Positions 43,601 through 57,500 of a DNA stretch of 64,000 nucleotides are shown here, piece by piece. Both the position numbers and the translations under genes were made by a program. The notes beneath the pieces were generated by a model that saw only the letters and a program-made list of their open reading frames with translations, did not search any database and was not told the DNA's origin. This stretch comes from Luscinia megarhynchos (lineage: Eukaryota; Chordata; Aves; Passeriformes; Turdidae): NCBI GenBank assembly GCA_034336665.1, contig CM067584.1, positions 2,914,001 through 2,978,000 on the forward strand, read 5' to 3'. Each line of letters begins with the position of its first letter. The stretch's first letter is position 1.

Positions 43601-46600
43601 GCACCAATCCAAGCTGCCCATGACATTCCCATGGCCAAAAATTCCTCCAGTTTTGGCAAAATGAACCTGCTCCAAGGGAATGGCACCAATCCAAGCTGCC
43701 CATGACATTCCCATGGCCAAAAATTCTCCAGTTTTGGCAGCAGGAACCTCCTCCAAGGGAATGGCACCAATCCAAGGTGACCAGGCCACCCCCCTGCTCT
43801 GAGAGGGTCAGACAGAGTCAGTTAAATTCAGACCTGAAAGTCCCTAAATCCTGTGGATTTCCAAACCACCTGGCTCCTTTAAGCTGCTTCCTTCCTTAAA
43901 TAAGGACACACAAGATGGAACATTAATTATCCAGCCCCAATCCCTGACTGGGAAGAACTGGGAGAGTGAAGTGCAAACCAGATTTGTCCCTTTCTGCCCC
44001 AAATCCTCTGCTCTGGTGTGAGATTCCACAGCAGCTCCCAAAGAGGAGCCAGCCCATCCCTCCTGCCCAGCTCCTCACCCAACCCATGCCCTGAAAAATG
44101 CAAAATTCTCACTGGAGCTTTGCTCTTTCCCTGAAAAGAAATGAGTCATTCCCAGCCAAAGGCTTCTTGGGGCACAAAAAGCCAAATTGTGAATAACCCT
44201 ACCAGCCCAGAAGCAGAAGGATGAAACAATAACCCTCCACACCCCCCACACTCAATCTACTACTGCTTTTTTTCAACTTGGTTTAACAAATTCCCCAAAA
44301 TTTGCCTGGAAACTCCAATCCCTGGACAACTGAATGGAGATTTTACTGCCCATGTGCCTCTGATTACAATGTATTACCACTAATGATAATTGTTCTGGAT
44401 TATACTTATCTGTTCCTTTGGCTAATAAACTATAAAAGACCACCAGTGAAGATGTAATAAAGTGCAGCTGTTGCAGCAAAAAAAATAAAAAAAAAATTTA
44501 AAAAGCTTTTTTTTTTTTCTAGGTCAGAGCAAAGTTGGGAGAGGCTTGGGAGAGTGAGGGGAAGGAAAACTTAACTGGAAATAAGAAGAGCTCCTCAAGG
44601 CAGCTTTCATTAATCTGGAACTTTTCTGCCAGAACCAGCAGTGGGGTTTATCTGCCAGCAGGACAAGGGGAGGGAGGTGCAAGCTCTGCATTTCTCTCCT
44701 GCATCTCATTAGCCTCAAAATGGACCCTTGGGCTCCTCAGAAATGTTCCTGGCCAGGGATGCACCTACAAAGGGAAGGAGGAGGGGAGGGAAGGGGAGTT
44801 TTTGTTCTCAGAGTGGGGATGAAGCTCCCCCAGCATGGAATATTAAGCTGGTTAAAGGCACACAGGGTGAAGATTTGCAGGTGCCAAAGGGCAGGAAAAG
44901 GGAAAAAAAAATAAAAAAACCTTCAATCTCTCATCTTCTAGGCCAGTAGAAATTCAGGAAGTTGGAGAGAAATGTGAATTTAGAGAATTTAGAGGAACAT
45001 GGAATGGGTTGGGTGGGATCTGATCCACATCCCCCCCTCCCACTGGCCCAGGCTGCTGCAAACTTCCAGAAATGGGGAATCCTCTGGGAAATCCACCCCA
45101 GCCCCTCCCCACCCTCCCAGGGAACAATTCCTCCCAAATCCCACCCAGCCCTGCCCTGCCCTGCCCTGTGCCCTGTCCCTCCATCCCTTGTCCCAAATCC
45201 CTTCTCCAGGGAATGGTTTGGGTTGGAAGAGACCCTAAAATCCCCCAGTGCCACCCCTGCCATGGCAGGGACACCTCCCACTGTCCCAGGGGGATCCAAA
45301 CTGGATTTTTCCTTCCTCAAATCCCATCTAACCTTGTCCTCTGGCAGTGGGAGCCATTCCCTGTGTCCTGTCCCTCCATCCCTTGTCCCAAAATGTCCCA
45401 AATCCCTTCCCAGATCTCCTGGAGCCCCTTTAGGACTCTCAGGTCTCCCTGGAGCCTTTTCCTCTCTCTCCCTGCTCTCCCAAAATTGGGGAGGCTTTGG
45501 CCATGGCAATGTCACTGTCACCTCCCTTTGCCTTGGAGAAGGTTCTTGTTCCCAAAATTGGAGAATTTTTGGCCATGGCAATGCCATTGTCACCTCCCTG
45601 TGCCATAATCAAGTTCCTGTTCCCAAAATTGGTGAATTTTTTGCCATGGGAGTGTCCTGGTCACCCTGGCCATGGCAGTGTCATTGTCACCTTCTTTTCC
45701 CTCAGAGCAGGTTCCTTTTCCCAAAATTGGAGGATTTTTGGCCATGGCAATGTCATTGTCACTTCCTTTACCTTGGAGAAGGTTCTTGTTGCCAAAATTG
45801 GTGAATTTTTGGCCATGGGAATACCCTGGTCACCTCCTTTTGCATGAGCAGGTTCCTGTTCCCAAAATTGGAGAATTTTTGGCCATAGCAATGTCATTGT
45901 CACCTTCTTTTCCCTCAGAGCAGGTTCCTGCTCCCAAAATTGGAGAATTTTTGGCCATGGCAATGTCATTGGCACCTCCCTGTGCCATAATCAAGTTCCT
46001 GTTCCCAAAATTGGAGAATTTTTGACCATGGCAATGTCATTGTCACTTCCCTTTACCTTGGAGAAGGTTCTTGTTCCCAAAATTGGAGAATTTTTGGCCA
46101 TGGCAATGTCATTGTCACCTCCCTGTGCCATAATCAAGTTCCTTTTCCCAAAATTGGAGGATTTTTGGCCATGGCAATGTCATTGTCACTTCCCTTTACC
46201 TTGGAGAAGGTTCTTGTTCCCAAAATTGGAGAATTTTTGGCCATGGCAATGCCATTGTCACCTCCCTGTGCCATAATCAAGTTCCTGTTCCCAAAATTGG
46301 TGAATTTTTTGCCATGGGAGTGTCCTGGTCACCCTGGCCATGGCAGTGTCATTGTCACCTTCTTTTCCCTCAGAGCAGGTTCCTGTTCCCAAAATTGGAG
46401 AATTTTTGGCCATAGCAATGTCATTGTCACCTTTTCCCTCAGAGCAGGTTCCTGCTCCCAAAATTGGAGAATTTTTGACAATGGCAATGTCATTGGCACC
46501 TCCCTGTGCCATAATCAAGTTCCTTTTCCCAAAATTGGAGGATTTTTGGCCATGGCAATGTCATTGTCACTTCCTTTACCTTGGAGAAGGTTCTTGTTGC

Positions 46601-49600
46601 CAAAATTGGAGAATTTTTGGCCATGGGAATGTCACTGTCACCTCCCTGTGCCATGAGCAGGTTCCTGCTCCCAAAATTGGAGAATTTTTGACAATGGCAA
46701 TGTCATTGTCACCTCCCTGTGCCATAATCAAGTTCCTGTTCCCAAAATTGGAGAATTTTTGGCCATGGCAATGTCATTGGCACCTCCCTGTGCCATGAGC
46801 AGGTTCTTGTTCCCAAAATTGGAGAATTTTTGGCCATAGCAATGTCATTGTCACCTTCTTTTCCCTCAGAGCAGGTTCCTTTTCCCAAAATTGGAGGATT
46901 TTTGGCCATGGCAATGTCATTGTCACCTGCCCCTGTGCCATAGGCAGGGTTCTGCTCCCCAGAGTGAGAACGTGTGGCCATGTCATGGCACCTGGAGAGG
47001 AGGTTCTTGTTCCCAAAATTGGAGAATTTTTTGGCCATAGCAATGTCATTGTCACCTTCTTTTCCCTCAGAGCAGGTTCCTGCTCCCAAAATTGGAGAAT
47101 TTTTGGCCATGGCAATGTCATTGTCACTTCCTTTACCTTGGAGAAGGTTCTTGTTCTCAAAATTGGAGAATTTTTGGCCATGGCAATGTCATTGTCACTT
47201 CCTTTACCTTGGAGAAGGTTCTTGTTGCTCAAAATTGGAGAATTTTTGGCCATGGGAATACCCTGGTCACCTCCTTTTGCATGAGCAGGTTCCTGCTCCC
47301 AAAATTGGAGAATTTTTGGCCATGGCAATGTCACTGTCACCTCCCTGTGCCATGAGCAGGTTCTTGTTCCCAAAATTGGAGAATTTTTGGCCATGGGAAT
47401 CTCATTGTCACCTCCCTGTGCCATGAGCAGGTTCCTGTTCCCAAAATTGGTGAATTTTTTGCCATGGGAATGTCCTGGTCACCCTGGCCATGGCAATGTC
47501 ACTGTCACCTCCTTTTGCCATGAGCAGGTTCCTTTAATTTAAGATTTAATTACCTGTTCCCAAAATTGGAGAATTTTTGGCCATGGCAATGTCACTGTCA
47601 CCTCCCTTTGCCATAATCAAGTTCCTGTTCCCAAAATTGGTGAATTTTTTGTCTCCCATGGGCACTTGGAAATGGTTTAATTGTCCTGAACTCACCACTC
47701 CAGGATTTCAAACCCAAGGCAGTTTGCAAGGAAAGGGATTGTCTTTCATTTCACCAACTAACACAAGCTGAGAGGGAAAAAAATAAAAAATAAATAAAAA
47801 AAAACCAACCCAGAATATCTCAGAAACACAAGTTCTTCCAATTTTAACAGAATGCTGGAAGAAAAAGTTAATGTATCTTTCATGAGGACAATCTAGATAA
47901 TAAGCAACACAATTCCACAGCAAAAGGCTGGGATTTTTTTTTCATTTTTCTTTCTTTCTTCTTATTTTTTTTTTCCTTAAACAAGCAGGAATTTCTGGTT
48001 GTAGAGAAAGGACCAAGGTAAAACTTGAGTCACCAAACATCCCCCAGACAGGAACAAGCTGTAACCTCAGCTGTTAAGTGATCCAGGAGATTTTACTTTC
48101 AGATTTGGGCAGAAACAACAACTTCAGAGGAAAAAAAAAAACCAAAAAAAAACCTAAATAAACCACGACAAGCCCTCTGTGTGTCAAAGCTGAACTGAAA
48201 TTGTTATTCAGCAATTTGCAACACTTACTGTCATATTAAAGTAATTTCATTTTATTTTTGCTCGCTGGCTCTGCTCCTGTAACAAAACAGCAGATCTGGG
48301 GGTTTGAGGGGATATTTGGGAGAGAACTGAATTTATCCTGCAGATCTGGGGGCACAGCCTGTGACCCTGGGAAAGGTGGAAGTTTTGCAGGTGTGACAAA
48401 ACTCTGGGATTTGGGTGTTTTCCCCTCATTTCCAACCTCCCTGGCTACAAAGGCTCTGCAATCTCTCCTTCTTTGCATGGAAATATTATTTATAAACATG
48501 CAGCAACTTTCACTTTCTCCTTTTTTACTGAGGAAAATTTTCAAATGAAAGAAACTTTTGCTCAACCAGCCAATTTCTGACCTCCCAGGATGATCTCAAG
48601 CTCTTTGCTGGAGTGAAGAGTTGATAAAAACCAACACATAAACAGAGGGAAATTTGAATTATTCATCTTTTGGGGGTTCCTTCCAGCTGAGGATACTCCA
48701 TGATTTTATACCTCAGGAGTTCTTTAAGCTACAGGTGAGGGCAGCAGTGGATCCAAGTGGCCAAAAAGGTTAAATTATTTTTAATTAAGGTAACAAAACC
48801 AACAGGAGCAGCTGATTTCCACCTCTCTGCAGGATCCACCCCTATACCCCAGGAGATGATGGCTGGTACTCACTTTTTCAAAGGCTCTATCACTGTCTTT
48901 TGGATCTGATTCACCTGTGGAAAGCAGAAAAAGGGAGGATTGCACATCAGGATGGCTGAAAAAAATCCCATTTGCACGAGGATGGGTTTGTAAGAACCCA
49001 CCATGGGATGGGGAGGGATCCTGGCACAACCACCCTGTCCTTGAACCTGAAATTCCTGAAACCCCAGAAAGAAAAGTGAGATGAGAGAAACCTGGGTGGG
49101 GATGATGATAAAAAGGGAAAGAGGTGAAACAAAGGGGGGACAGGAGAGGTTAGATGGGATTTTGGGATGGAATTCCCAGAGCAGCTGTGGCTGCCCCTGG
49201 ATCCCCCTGGGACAGTGGGAGGTGTCCCTGCCATGGCAGGGGTGGCACTGGGTGAGATTTAAGGTCCTATTCCAACCCAAACCCTTCCAGAATTCCCTGG
49301 AGAGGGATTTGGGACAAGGGCAGGGCAGGGCTGGGTGGGATTTTGGGAGGAATTTTTCCCTGGGAGGGTGGGGAGGGGCTGGGGTGGATTCCCCACTTCT
49401 GGAAGTGTTTGGAACAACCTGGGACACAGTGGGAGGTGTCCCTGCCATGGCAGGGGTGGCACTGGGTGATTTTTAGGGTCTCTTCCAACCCAAACCATTC
49501 CAGAATTGCCAGGAGAGGGATTTGGGACGAGGGATGGAGGGACAGGACACAGGGAATGGCTCCCACTGCCAGAGGACAAGGTTAGATGGGATTTGGGGAA

Positions 49601-51557
49601 GGAAAAATCCAGTTTGGATTCCCCTGGGAGAGTGGGAGGTGTCCCTGCCATGGCAGGGGTGGCACTGGGTGAGATTTAAGGTCCCTTCCAACCCAAACCC
49701 TTCCAGAATTGCCAGGAGAGGGATTTGGGACAAGGGCAGGGCAGGGCTGGGTGGGATTTGGGAAGGAATTGTTCCCTGGGAGGGTGGGGAGGGGCTGGGG
49801 TGGATTCCTCATTTCTGGAAGTGTCCAAGGTGAGTTTGGATCTCCCTGGGACAGTGGGAGGTGCCCCTGCCACGGCAGGGGTGGCACTGGGGGATTTTTA
49901 AGGTCCCTTCCAACCCAAACCATTCCAGAATTCCCTGGAGATGGATTTGGGACAAGGGCAGGGCAGGGCTGGGTGGGATTTGGGGAGGAATTGTTCCCTG
50001 GGAGGGTGGGGAGGGGGCTGGGGTGGATTCCCCATTTCTGGAAGTGTCCAAGGTGAGTTTGGATCCCCCTGGGACAGTGGGAGGTGTCCCTGCCATGGCA
50101 GGGGTGGCACTGGGGGATTTTTAAGGTCCCTTCCAACCCAAACCATTCCAGCATTCCCTGGAGAGGGATCTGGGACAAGGGCAGGGCAGGGCTGGGTGGG
50201 ATTTTGGGAGGAATTGTTCTCTGGGAGGGGCTGGGGTGGATTCCCCATTTCTGGAAGTGTTTGGAACAACCTGGGACAGTGGGAGGTGTCCCTGCCATGG
50301 CAGGGGTGGCACTGGGTGAGATTTAAGGTCCTATTCCAACCCAAACCATTCCAGAATTGCCAGGAGAGGGATTTGGGACAAGGGATGGAGGGACAGGACA
50401 CAGGGCAGGGCAGGGCTGGGTGGGATTTTGGAAGGAATTGTTCCCTGGGACAGTGGGAGATGGCAGTGGCAGGTGTCCTCACTGCCATGAGCAGATGGAG
50501 TGGCACTGGGGACAAGGGTAGATGGGATTTGGGGAAGGTCCCCATTTGCCGAGGACTGCCAGGAGAGCGTTTTTAGTTCTCCCACAGAATTCCCGCACCA
50601 GGAGAGGGATCTGGGACAAGGGCAGGGCAGGGCTGGGTGGGAATTTGGGAAGGAATTGTTCCCTGGAAGGGTGGGCAGGGGCTGGGGTGGATTCCCCATT
50701 TCTGGAACAACCTGGACAGTGGGAGCTGTCCCTGCCTGGGGGATGGGCTCAAACCCTGCCAAGCCAAGCAGCCCATGATCCCAGAGCACTCCCAGCACCC
50801 CCAGCCCCACCCCAGCCCCACCTTCTCCTGGTTGAAGGAGTCCATCCTCCTCATGGCCGTGTCGAAGGCTGTCACCATCTCCAGGAAGGAGGGCTCCTGC
50901 TCACACAGGGGGTTGGCCAGCAGGTCTGAGGAGATCTTCACTGCAGACTTGGACATGGCTGGGAGAGAAACCACACAGGCTCACTTTTCCTGCACCCCTC
51001 AGTCACTGCCTTGCCTTCACTCTCTTCTCTCTTCACCAGGCAGGAGTGAAAACACAAAGATGAATTTCTCCTGTTCAGGCTGCATTGTTTATTAAATCTT
51101 ATCTAAAGTACAGAAAATTCAGCAGCACTTCCAGCCACCAGCTAAATGGGAGCAACTTTGAGCTGAACTGAGCTGGTCACGAGGTCTTGTAAAGCCAAAC
51201 AGTCCAATAAAGAATTAACACCTCTATTATTTATATTTTTAACCCAACAACCAAACTCCTGTGACACTCAGTGCAGCACCAACTGTCCAATAAAAATTAC
51301 TGCCTGAAATCATGAAGAAGAAGAAGACAACATCCAAATCCTTTATCTTGTCCCATATATTATATATTATATATTATATATTATATATTATATATTATAT
51401 ATTTTATATTATATATATTATATATTATATATTATATATTATATATTATATAATATATATTATATACTATATATTATATAATATATATTATATAATCATA
51501 TATACTATATACTATATATTAAATACTATATATTATACACTATATATTATTTTATAC

Positions 51558-51597
<40 letters not shown>

Positions 51598-54500
51598 ATA
51601 AAAATCTCGAATTTAAAACCCTTCACCATGTGAAATAACACTTCTATTTAACCACATGATTTTAACTCCATCACCCAAATTTTGGAAGTTTCTCCAAGCC
51701 CTGAAGTCACAAGCAGTGATCTCCTGGGGGTCAGTGCCAGAAAGCACAGGAAGATCCAAAATTCCAGTTTCTGGGTTCCAACAATTTCCCACTGCAAAAA
51801 TCAGGGAGCTGAGGAAGGCTCAGCTCAACCTTCCAGGGAGGTGTTCACTGGTGGCTGAGAGAAAAGCAAGGAAAAGGCACCAATTCATTCATGTAAACAC
51901 CCAGAGAAGTGTTTTTATATAAGTTAAGTCTGAACCACTCCAAAGTGAGGCTTGTGATGCTGCCAGAAATAATCCCAGACTAACAAAAGCACTGTTCTCT
52001 TTTTTAAAAAAAAACCCAGAGATGGGGGTTTTTATACATCCTCTCTTGACAGACTATTAAGTGTCACTCTCAGCCTCACTACAGCTCTTCCACAACGAGA
52101 AAAATCACAGTCCATTAAGTCTTTCAAATGGCTTTACAAAAAAAAAAATCATGTATTTGAAGTGGATTTAGTGGGAAAGGACCAGACTGACAGGGCTGGG
52201 AGACAAGGTTTCTCTTTCCAAACACAAAGTTAAGGGTTTTGCCCTCAATAATCCTAATTTTTGTGCCTGTGGAGAATGAGTGAGGGGGGGTATGAAGTCC
52301 CTACAGGTCCACCAAGGAAATCCAGAAGCAGCAGGTCATGCTCTGAGTGAGCATTCTGCTTGTTTTCCATCAGCCACATCCCTCTTTATCCAAACACTTG
52401 GAAAATTCAATGACAGAACCACCACACAAAGCAGCAAGAAATTAGGGAAGGTACAGAATGGAAAAAAAGACTAATACAAAGGAAAGCATAAATACAAACA
52501 GGGAAAAAATAGACTAAAAAAAAAAAAGTCAGGGGGACTAAAAAATAAAAAAGTTCTTTTTCCTCAGTGCTGGAAGTTATTCCAGTTAGAGATCACAAAG
52601 CCAGATGCTTGAGCAGTGCTATGGAGGAGCTTTGGAAAGACTCCCTCAGATATTAAAAGTTCAAATCATGTGAATAATGGGGCTTAAGATCATAAATCAA
52701 GGGGTTAAACATTCTGATTTAAAGGTTACACACAATTATAATGGAGAGAGCTCAGAAGCAGCAGAGCTGGCAGCTCAATGCAGAACAAGCCTCTCACTCT
52801 GGAATAACAAAGCTCCTGTATCCATCTATTATCCAAACATGAAGGCTTTGGGCATTTAAACCTTTAAACAGATGGGATATAATCCATATGTGTGACCACA
52901 TCTGAGGAGGGATTTGTGCCAGAATGGGATGCAGTTAACAATGGCAGAACTCCTTTGGTTGGAAGAAAAATGAAGTTTTTCTTCACAGGAAAGGATTGGA
53001 AAGGAACTGGAGGGAAGGAGTGGCAGGGTCAGGCTGGGAGGTCGGGAACTGGGGGGGGTTGGGCATGTCCAGGGGGAATTTGGGTCAGGAATTTCCTCTG
53101 CATCACTGACATCACCTGTAGAGAGCTGAAAACTGGGGTCTGAGAGTGCCAGGGCAGGGAGGAGAGGAGAGGGAAGGAGAAGGAGAAGGAGAAGGAGAAG
53201 GAGAAGGAGAAGGAGAAGGAGAAGGAGAAGGAGAAGGAGAAGGAGAAGGAGAAGGAGAAGGAGAAGGAGAAGGAGAAGGAGAAGGAGAAGGAGAAGGAGA
53301 AGGAGAAGGAGAAGGAGAAGGAGAAGGAGAAGGAGAAGGAGAAGGAGAAGGAGAAGGAGGAGAAGGAGAAGGAGAAGGGAAAGGAAAAGGGATCACCTGT
53401 CCCTCAGGGTGGCTTCAGGAGGGTCTGCACTGCTCTTTTGCTCATTAAACATGTGAGATGCAGCTCTAATTAGAGGAATTCCAGATTTTAGAGTCCAGAG
53501 CAGCCAGAGAACAAACCTGAGCCACGGGGACCCCACAAGTTACCTGCACCTCACTCCACAGGAGAGCTTTTACCTCCAGTGAAGAATCCTCCTGCTCCTT
53601 ATTTCCATTTTGTTTTATTTCCCCAAGAGGGTGGGGAAGGGGCTGAGTGAGGCCAGGGAGAGCTGCTAACCCCATTCCCTGTGTGGAAGGACCTCACTGG
53701 GATATTTCCATGCACAGGAACCACTCTTGCTCTGAGCTGAGCTTTCTGGGAAGAAGGTGGAGACTGGAGCCACCACTCCTTTGCCAGGAGTGTTTGCAGG
53801 CAGTGAAGAACCAACTCCCCTGAGGCTGGAGGAATGAGACAGGAGGACAATCTGCTGCCATCCTGGCTGGATTTGGGGGCTGGATGTTGGGAAGGGGCAC
53901 TGCCAGGTGAGGAGAGGCATTGATCTGATCCCCCTCCTGCTCCTCCAGCCCTCCCTCAGCAGGCTGTGTGCTCCCTCCACTCATCATTTCGAGCCTTTAA
54001 ATGAGAAATCAGATCTTCCTGGCTCTGGCCAAGGCTCATTTGTGACTCTGCCATGTAACAGAACGGAAAAAGAAAGTCCTCCCACAGCTCCTCTGGGACT
54101 TGAAATGCTCCATATAAACAACGCCCACTGCAAGGGAGGGGAGGGGAATCCTTAACGAGGAAAAACTTACCAAGGATCCCTGACAATGACCAGAGTCCTC
54201 AGAAAGGGCAATCTGCACCCTGGAAAGGAGCCCTGGGTGTCTGGTGCTTTCCCCACCCCTCTCCCCGTGCTGGAAGGGTGGGAGAGCAGGGGAGAGGCTG
54301 GATGTGTGTTTGTGCTGTGTTTGTGTCAGGAAATATCCACACACACACACACAGGTGAGAGGCTGGGTCGTGGAAAACCCCAAATTTGCCTCCTTCCCAC
54401 TGCCCTGCCCTGCTGTGACCCCAGTGCCATGGGGTGAGTGCTGGCCCAGTGCAGCCCACAGCTGTTTGTGCTGCTGCCAGCTGGGCTTGGAACAGCTCTC

Positions 54501-57500
54501 TGCTCAGCCCAACAAACCCCAGCTCCCCTCTGCTGGACCCATCCCTGTGAGCAGAGGGATGTGAAGGGAGCTGGGACATGGCACAGGACACCTGTGCCAC
54601 CCCAAACGTGTTTATTGCTTCCTCCATCACCCACTGCCACCAGGGGAAGCCAAAACAAGCAGCCAGCGAGGCAATGAGCTGGGTTATTCCCAAAGGAGAG
54701 CTGCCAGGTCAGCATTTCCCACGGGAAAACACAGCCAGCTGTGGCCAGCTGTGCCCTGCAGACCCCCCAGAGCCACCCCACCCTCCTGGGCTGCAGAGAA
54801 AGGAGGGCTGAAGGAGCTGAAAAAGCACTGCTGCCACAACAGGCTCAGCTGGATAATCTCAGACCTGGAAGAATAACTCCTGGTGGGGTTTTTTTCAGAA
54901 ACTGAGGCAAAGAAAAGAAAGGGATTTGTCCAAGGCCACAGAGCTCAGGAGACAGGGATGAGCCCACAGCAGTGCCTGTGTTCCCTGGGCTGAGCTGCTG
55001 CTCACAGCCCCTCGCAGATGGCCTTGTAACTAAGCAAACTGAGTGGGACTGAGCTCTGGATTTGTTTTCCAGACTTGTCACACATTACTCATGTGATCTC
55101 GAGAAAAGTCACTTCATCTCTCTGTGGCCAAGTTCACAGTCGATGTATCCTCCAGTCACTTACCCAAATCTGCATCTGTGCTTTTCTTCATATCCTTCTG
55201 AAGTTTTTTGGTCTGATCTTCCAATCTGAAAGATGGGAGAGAAAGAAGAATCTTGGAAAGAAAGGAACCCAAGTGTATCATACGTGCAACAAATCATTTA
55301 CGGGCTGAATATGCTGGCTTCTGGTGGGAGTTAAAAATATCCAGGCAAGGCTTGATGAAGTTCAGTGCAGCTCAACCCTTTTGGGTTGTTTTCAGATGGT
55401 TTTTAACCTTTTCAAGTTGGTGATCTCTTATTCATAGTTCGCATATTTCCTCCAAGTTCTCACACTTTGCACAAATGGTAAAGCCAAATGCTTCCAGATG
55501 ATCCCTGGGAGCTCCTGTGACACAGGCAGGATGGCAGAGCCACTCCTGCTCCTCTGAGGTGTTGGGCTCTTTGGGGACCCTGCAGCTTTCTGGCAATTTT
55601 ACACTTTTTTTTTTTTTTTAAAGCTGCCAGAATCTGCAACCCCACTGTGAATACTTCTGAGGACACCTTTGAACGCTCAGAGAATTGGAAATCGCAGGGC
55701 AGTGAGGGATTTGCTCCCTGGGAAGAGCATCCCTGGCTCAAATCCCCTGGGAAGATGCAATGGGAGGAGGGAAGCACGTGGCCAGTCCTGTCTGACCAGT
55801 GTGGCTGATACTCACTGCTGCAGCTTCCCATATTCCCTTTCAAAGTCTCTCTCCACCTGTGGAAAGAAGAGATGGAAATCAGCTCCAGGGGACTGCAGGG
55901 AAAGCTGTCCTGGGAAATGCCACGCTGAGCCCAGCACAAGCTGCAGCTTTCATGGCAGTTATGCCTCAAAAGTAAAGGAAATTTTGGGGTTTTTGAGCTC
56001 CAGAATCTCCTGGAACCAGAACCAAACATGTCAGCTCGAGCCAAGGTTGCTCCAGCACAGGGATTGGGAGCTGATGGAATAAATGGGAATGTTCTAAGAG
56101 CAGGGAGGTCACAGCCTAGCACGGGATGAGCTTTGTTCCCTCCCAAAAACTGAGGGAGCTGCTTCTCCTCCAAGCCCCACTGAGGACCCTGAGGTGTCTG
56201 ACTCTTTCCTCCTCCCTCATCCTCAACAGGATGGTGAAATTCCCCCCAGAGCCCTTCCACCTCTGCATTATTCACCCTCTCCACACACTCCTGACCCCCC
56301 CAGCAGCTCCCTGCCATGAAACCCCTGGGCTGCAGCACAGCCCCAGTGTCCTGGGACACCTCCAAAGGGAGGGAACCCTGAGCTCCGAGCTCAGAGCTCC
56401 AGCCCAGCCTTCTCCCCATGCTACCTCACTGCCTGCTCCCTCCTACTTGCTAGCTGGCAGCAAACCTCCAGTGATAGGAGATATTTTAAGGAACTTTTCT
56501 TTCCATGCTGACTGTTTTAACACACTTAAAACATTCATTCCACACCTCGTCAACCAGAGAAGCAAATGGATTTCAATTGACCAGCCAAGAGTAAATCCGT
56601 GTGCGTTTGTTGTCATGGGATCAGAGCTGGGTTCAGTTGTGTTGTCAAGCTCCCTGTGCTATTAAGGAAATGCAGAGTGGTGGGAGCAGCCAGGACTGGA
56701 AGGATCCAAAGGTTTGTTCCAATTCTTCCTGCTGGCCCCGAGATTTCAATGCCGGGCTCGATGCAGCACCGTGTTTAATGGGGACGTTTGCTTGTCGAGC
56801 AGAATTGCTGTTAAAAGCTTGGGGGGGGGTTCAAGATGGAGGTAAAAATCTCCTTTTTGGGCTGCACTTGAACTCCAGCAGCCTGAGCTGAGGGCAGGCA
56901 GTGCCCAGCCACATTCCAGCCCCATCCCAGCTCCCAGCTGTCCGCACCATCCGCTCCCACCATCCGGGGGATGCGAGCTGGGCTCTCTCCTCCCCATCCC
57001 CCTGCTCCAAAAAACCCTCCTCTTGGAGCTCCAGCTCCCTTTTCGTGCTGCTAAAATTGGGTGCTGGAGAGAACAGCCACGGAGCAGTGTGGGGGCAGCT
57101 CACACGACTTGTGCCTGGCGTTGGGGGAGCCGCAGAAATCCCAAATCCGCGGCAGCTGGCGCCCTGCAGGTCAGGTAACCAGCACATAGTAAAGCTCAGC
57201 CTCCATCCCCGTGCCTGTTCCGGCTGCTAAAATACCCAGGGGGCTATTGCACTCTATTTATAGGCTTTAGGTGTGAATTGTTTTGGTTGCAAACCACACA
57301 GGGTCGGGCACGACTCAAAGATCTGCCCCCCTTTCAAAGGCTGGGGGTGTCGTTCCCTTCTCCGTTCCCTCGCTGTGTTTAGGAGGATTTGCTCAGCAAC
57401 CAATTCCTCCAAAAAGCTGGAGGGTTTGGCTGTGGAATACCTGTAAATATTCAGGGTTTCTGTCCCTTTTTTGCTGGCAGATTCGCCCGTTTCTGGGCAA

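Noticed and set aside
44400..44470. CTATAAAAGA and AATAAA resembling a retroviral LTR promoter and poly(A) signal
   Set aside because: The signals are too close together, and no inverted termini, target-site duplication or second LTR is visible.
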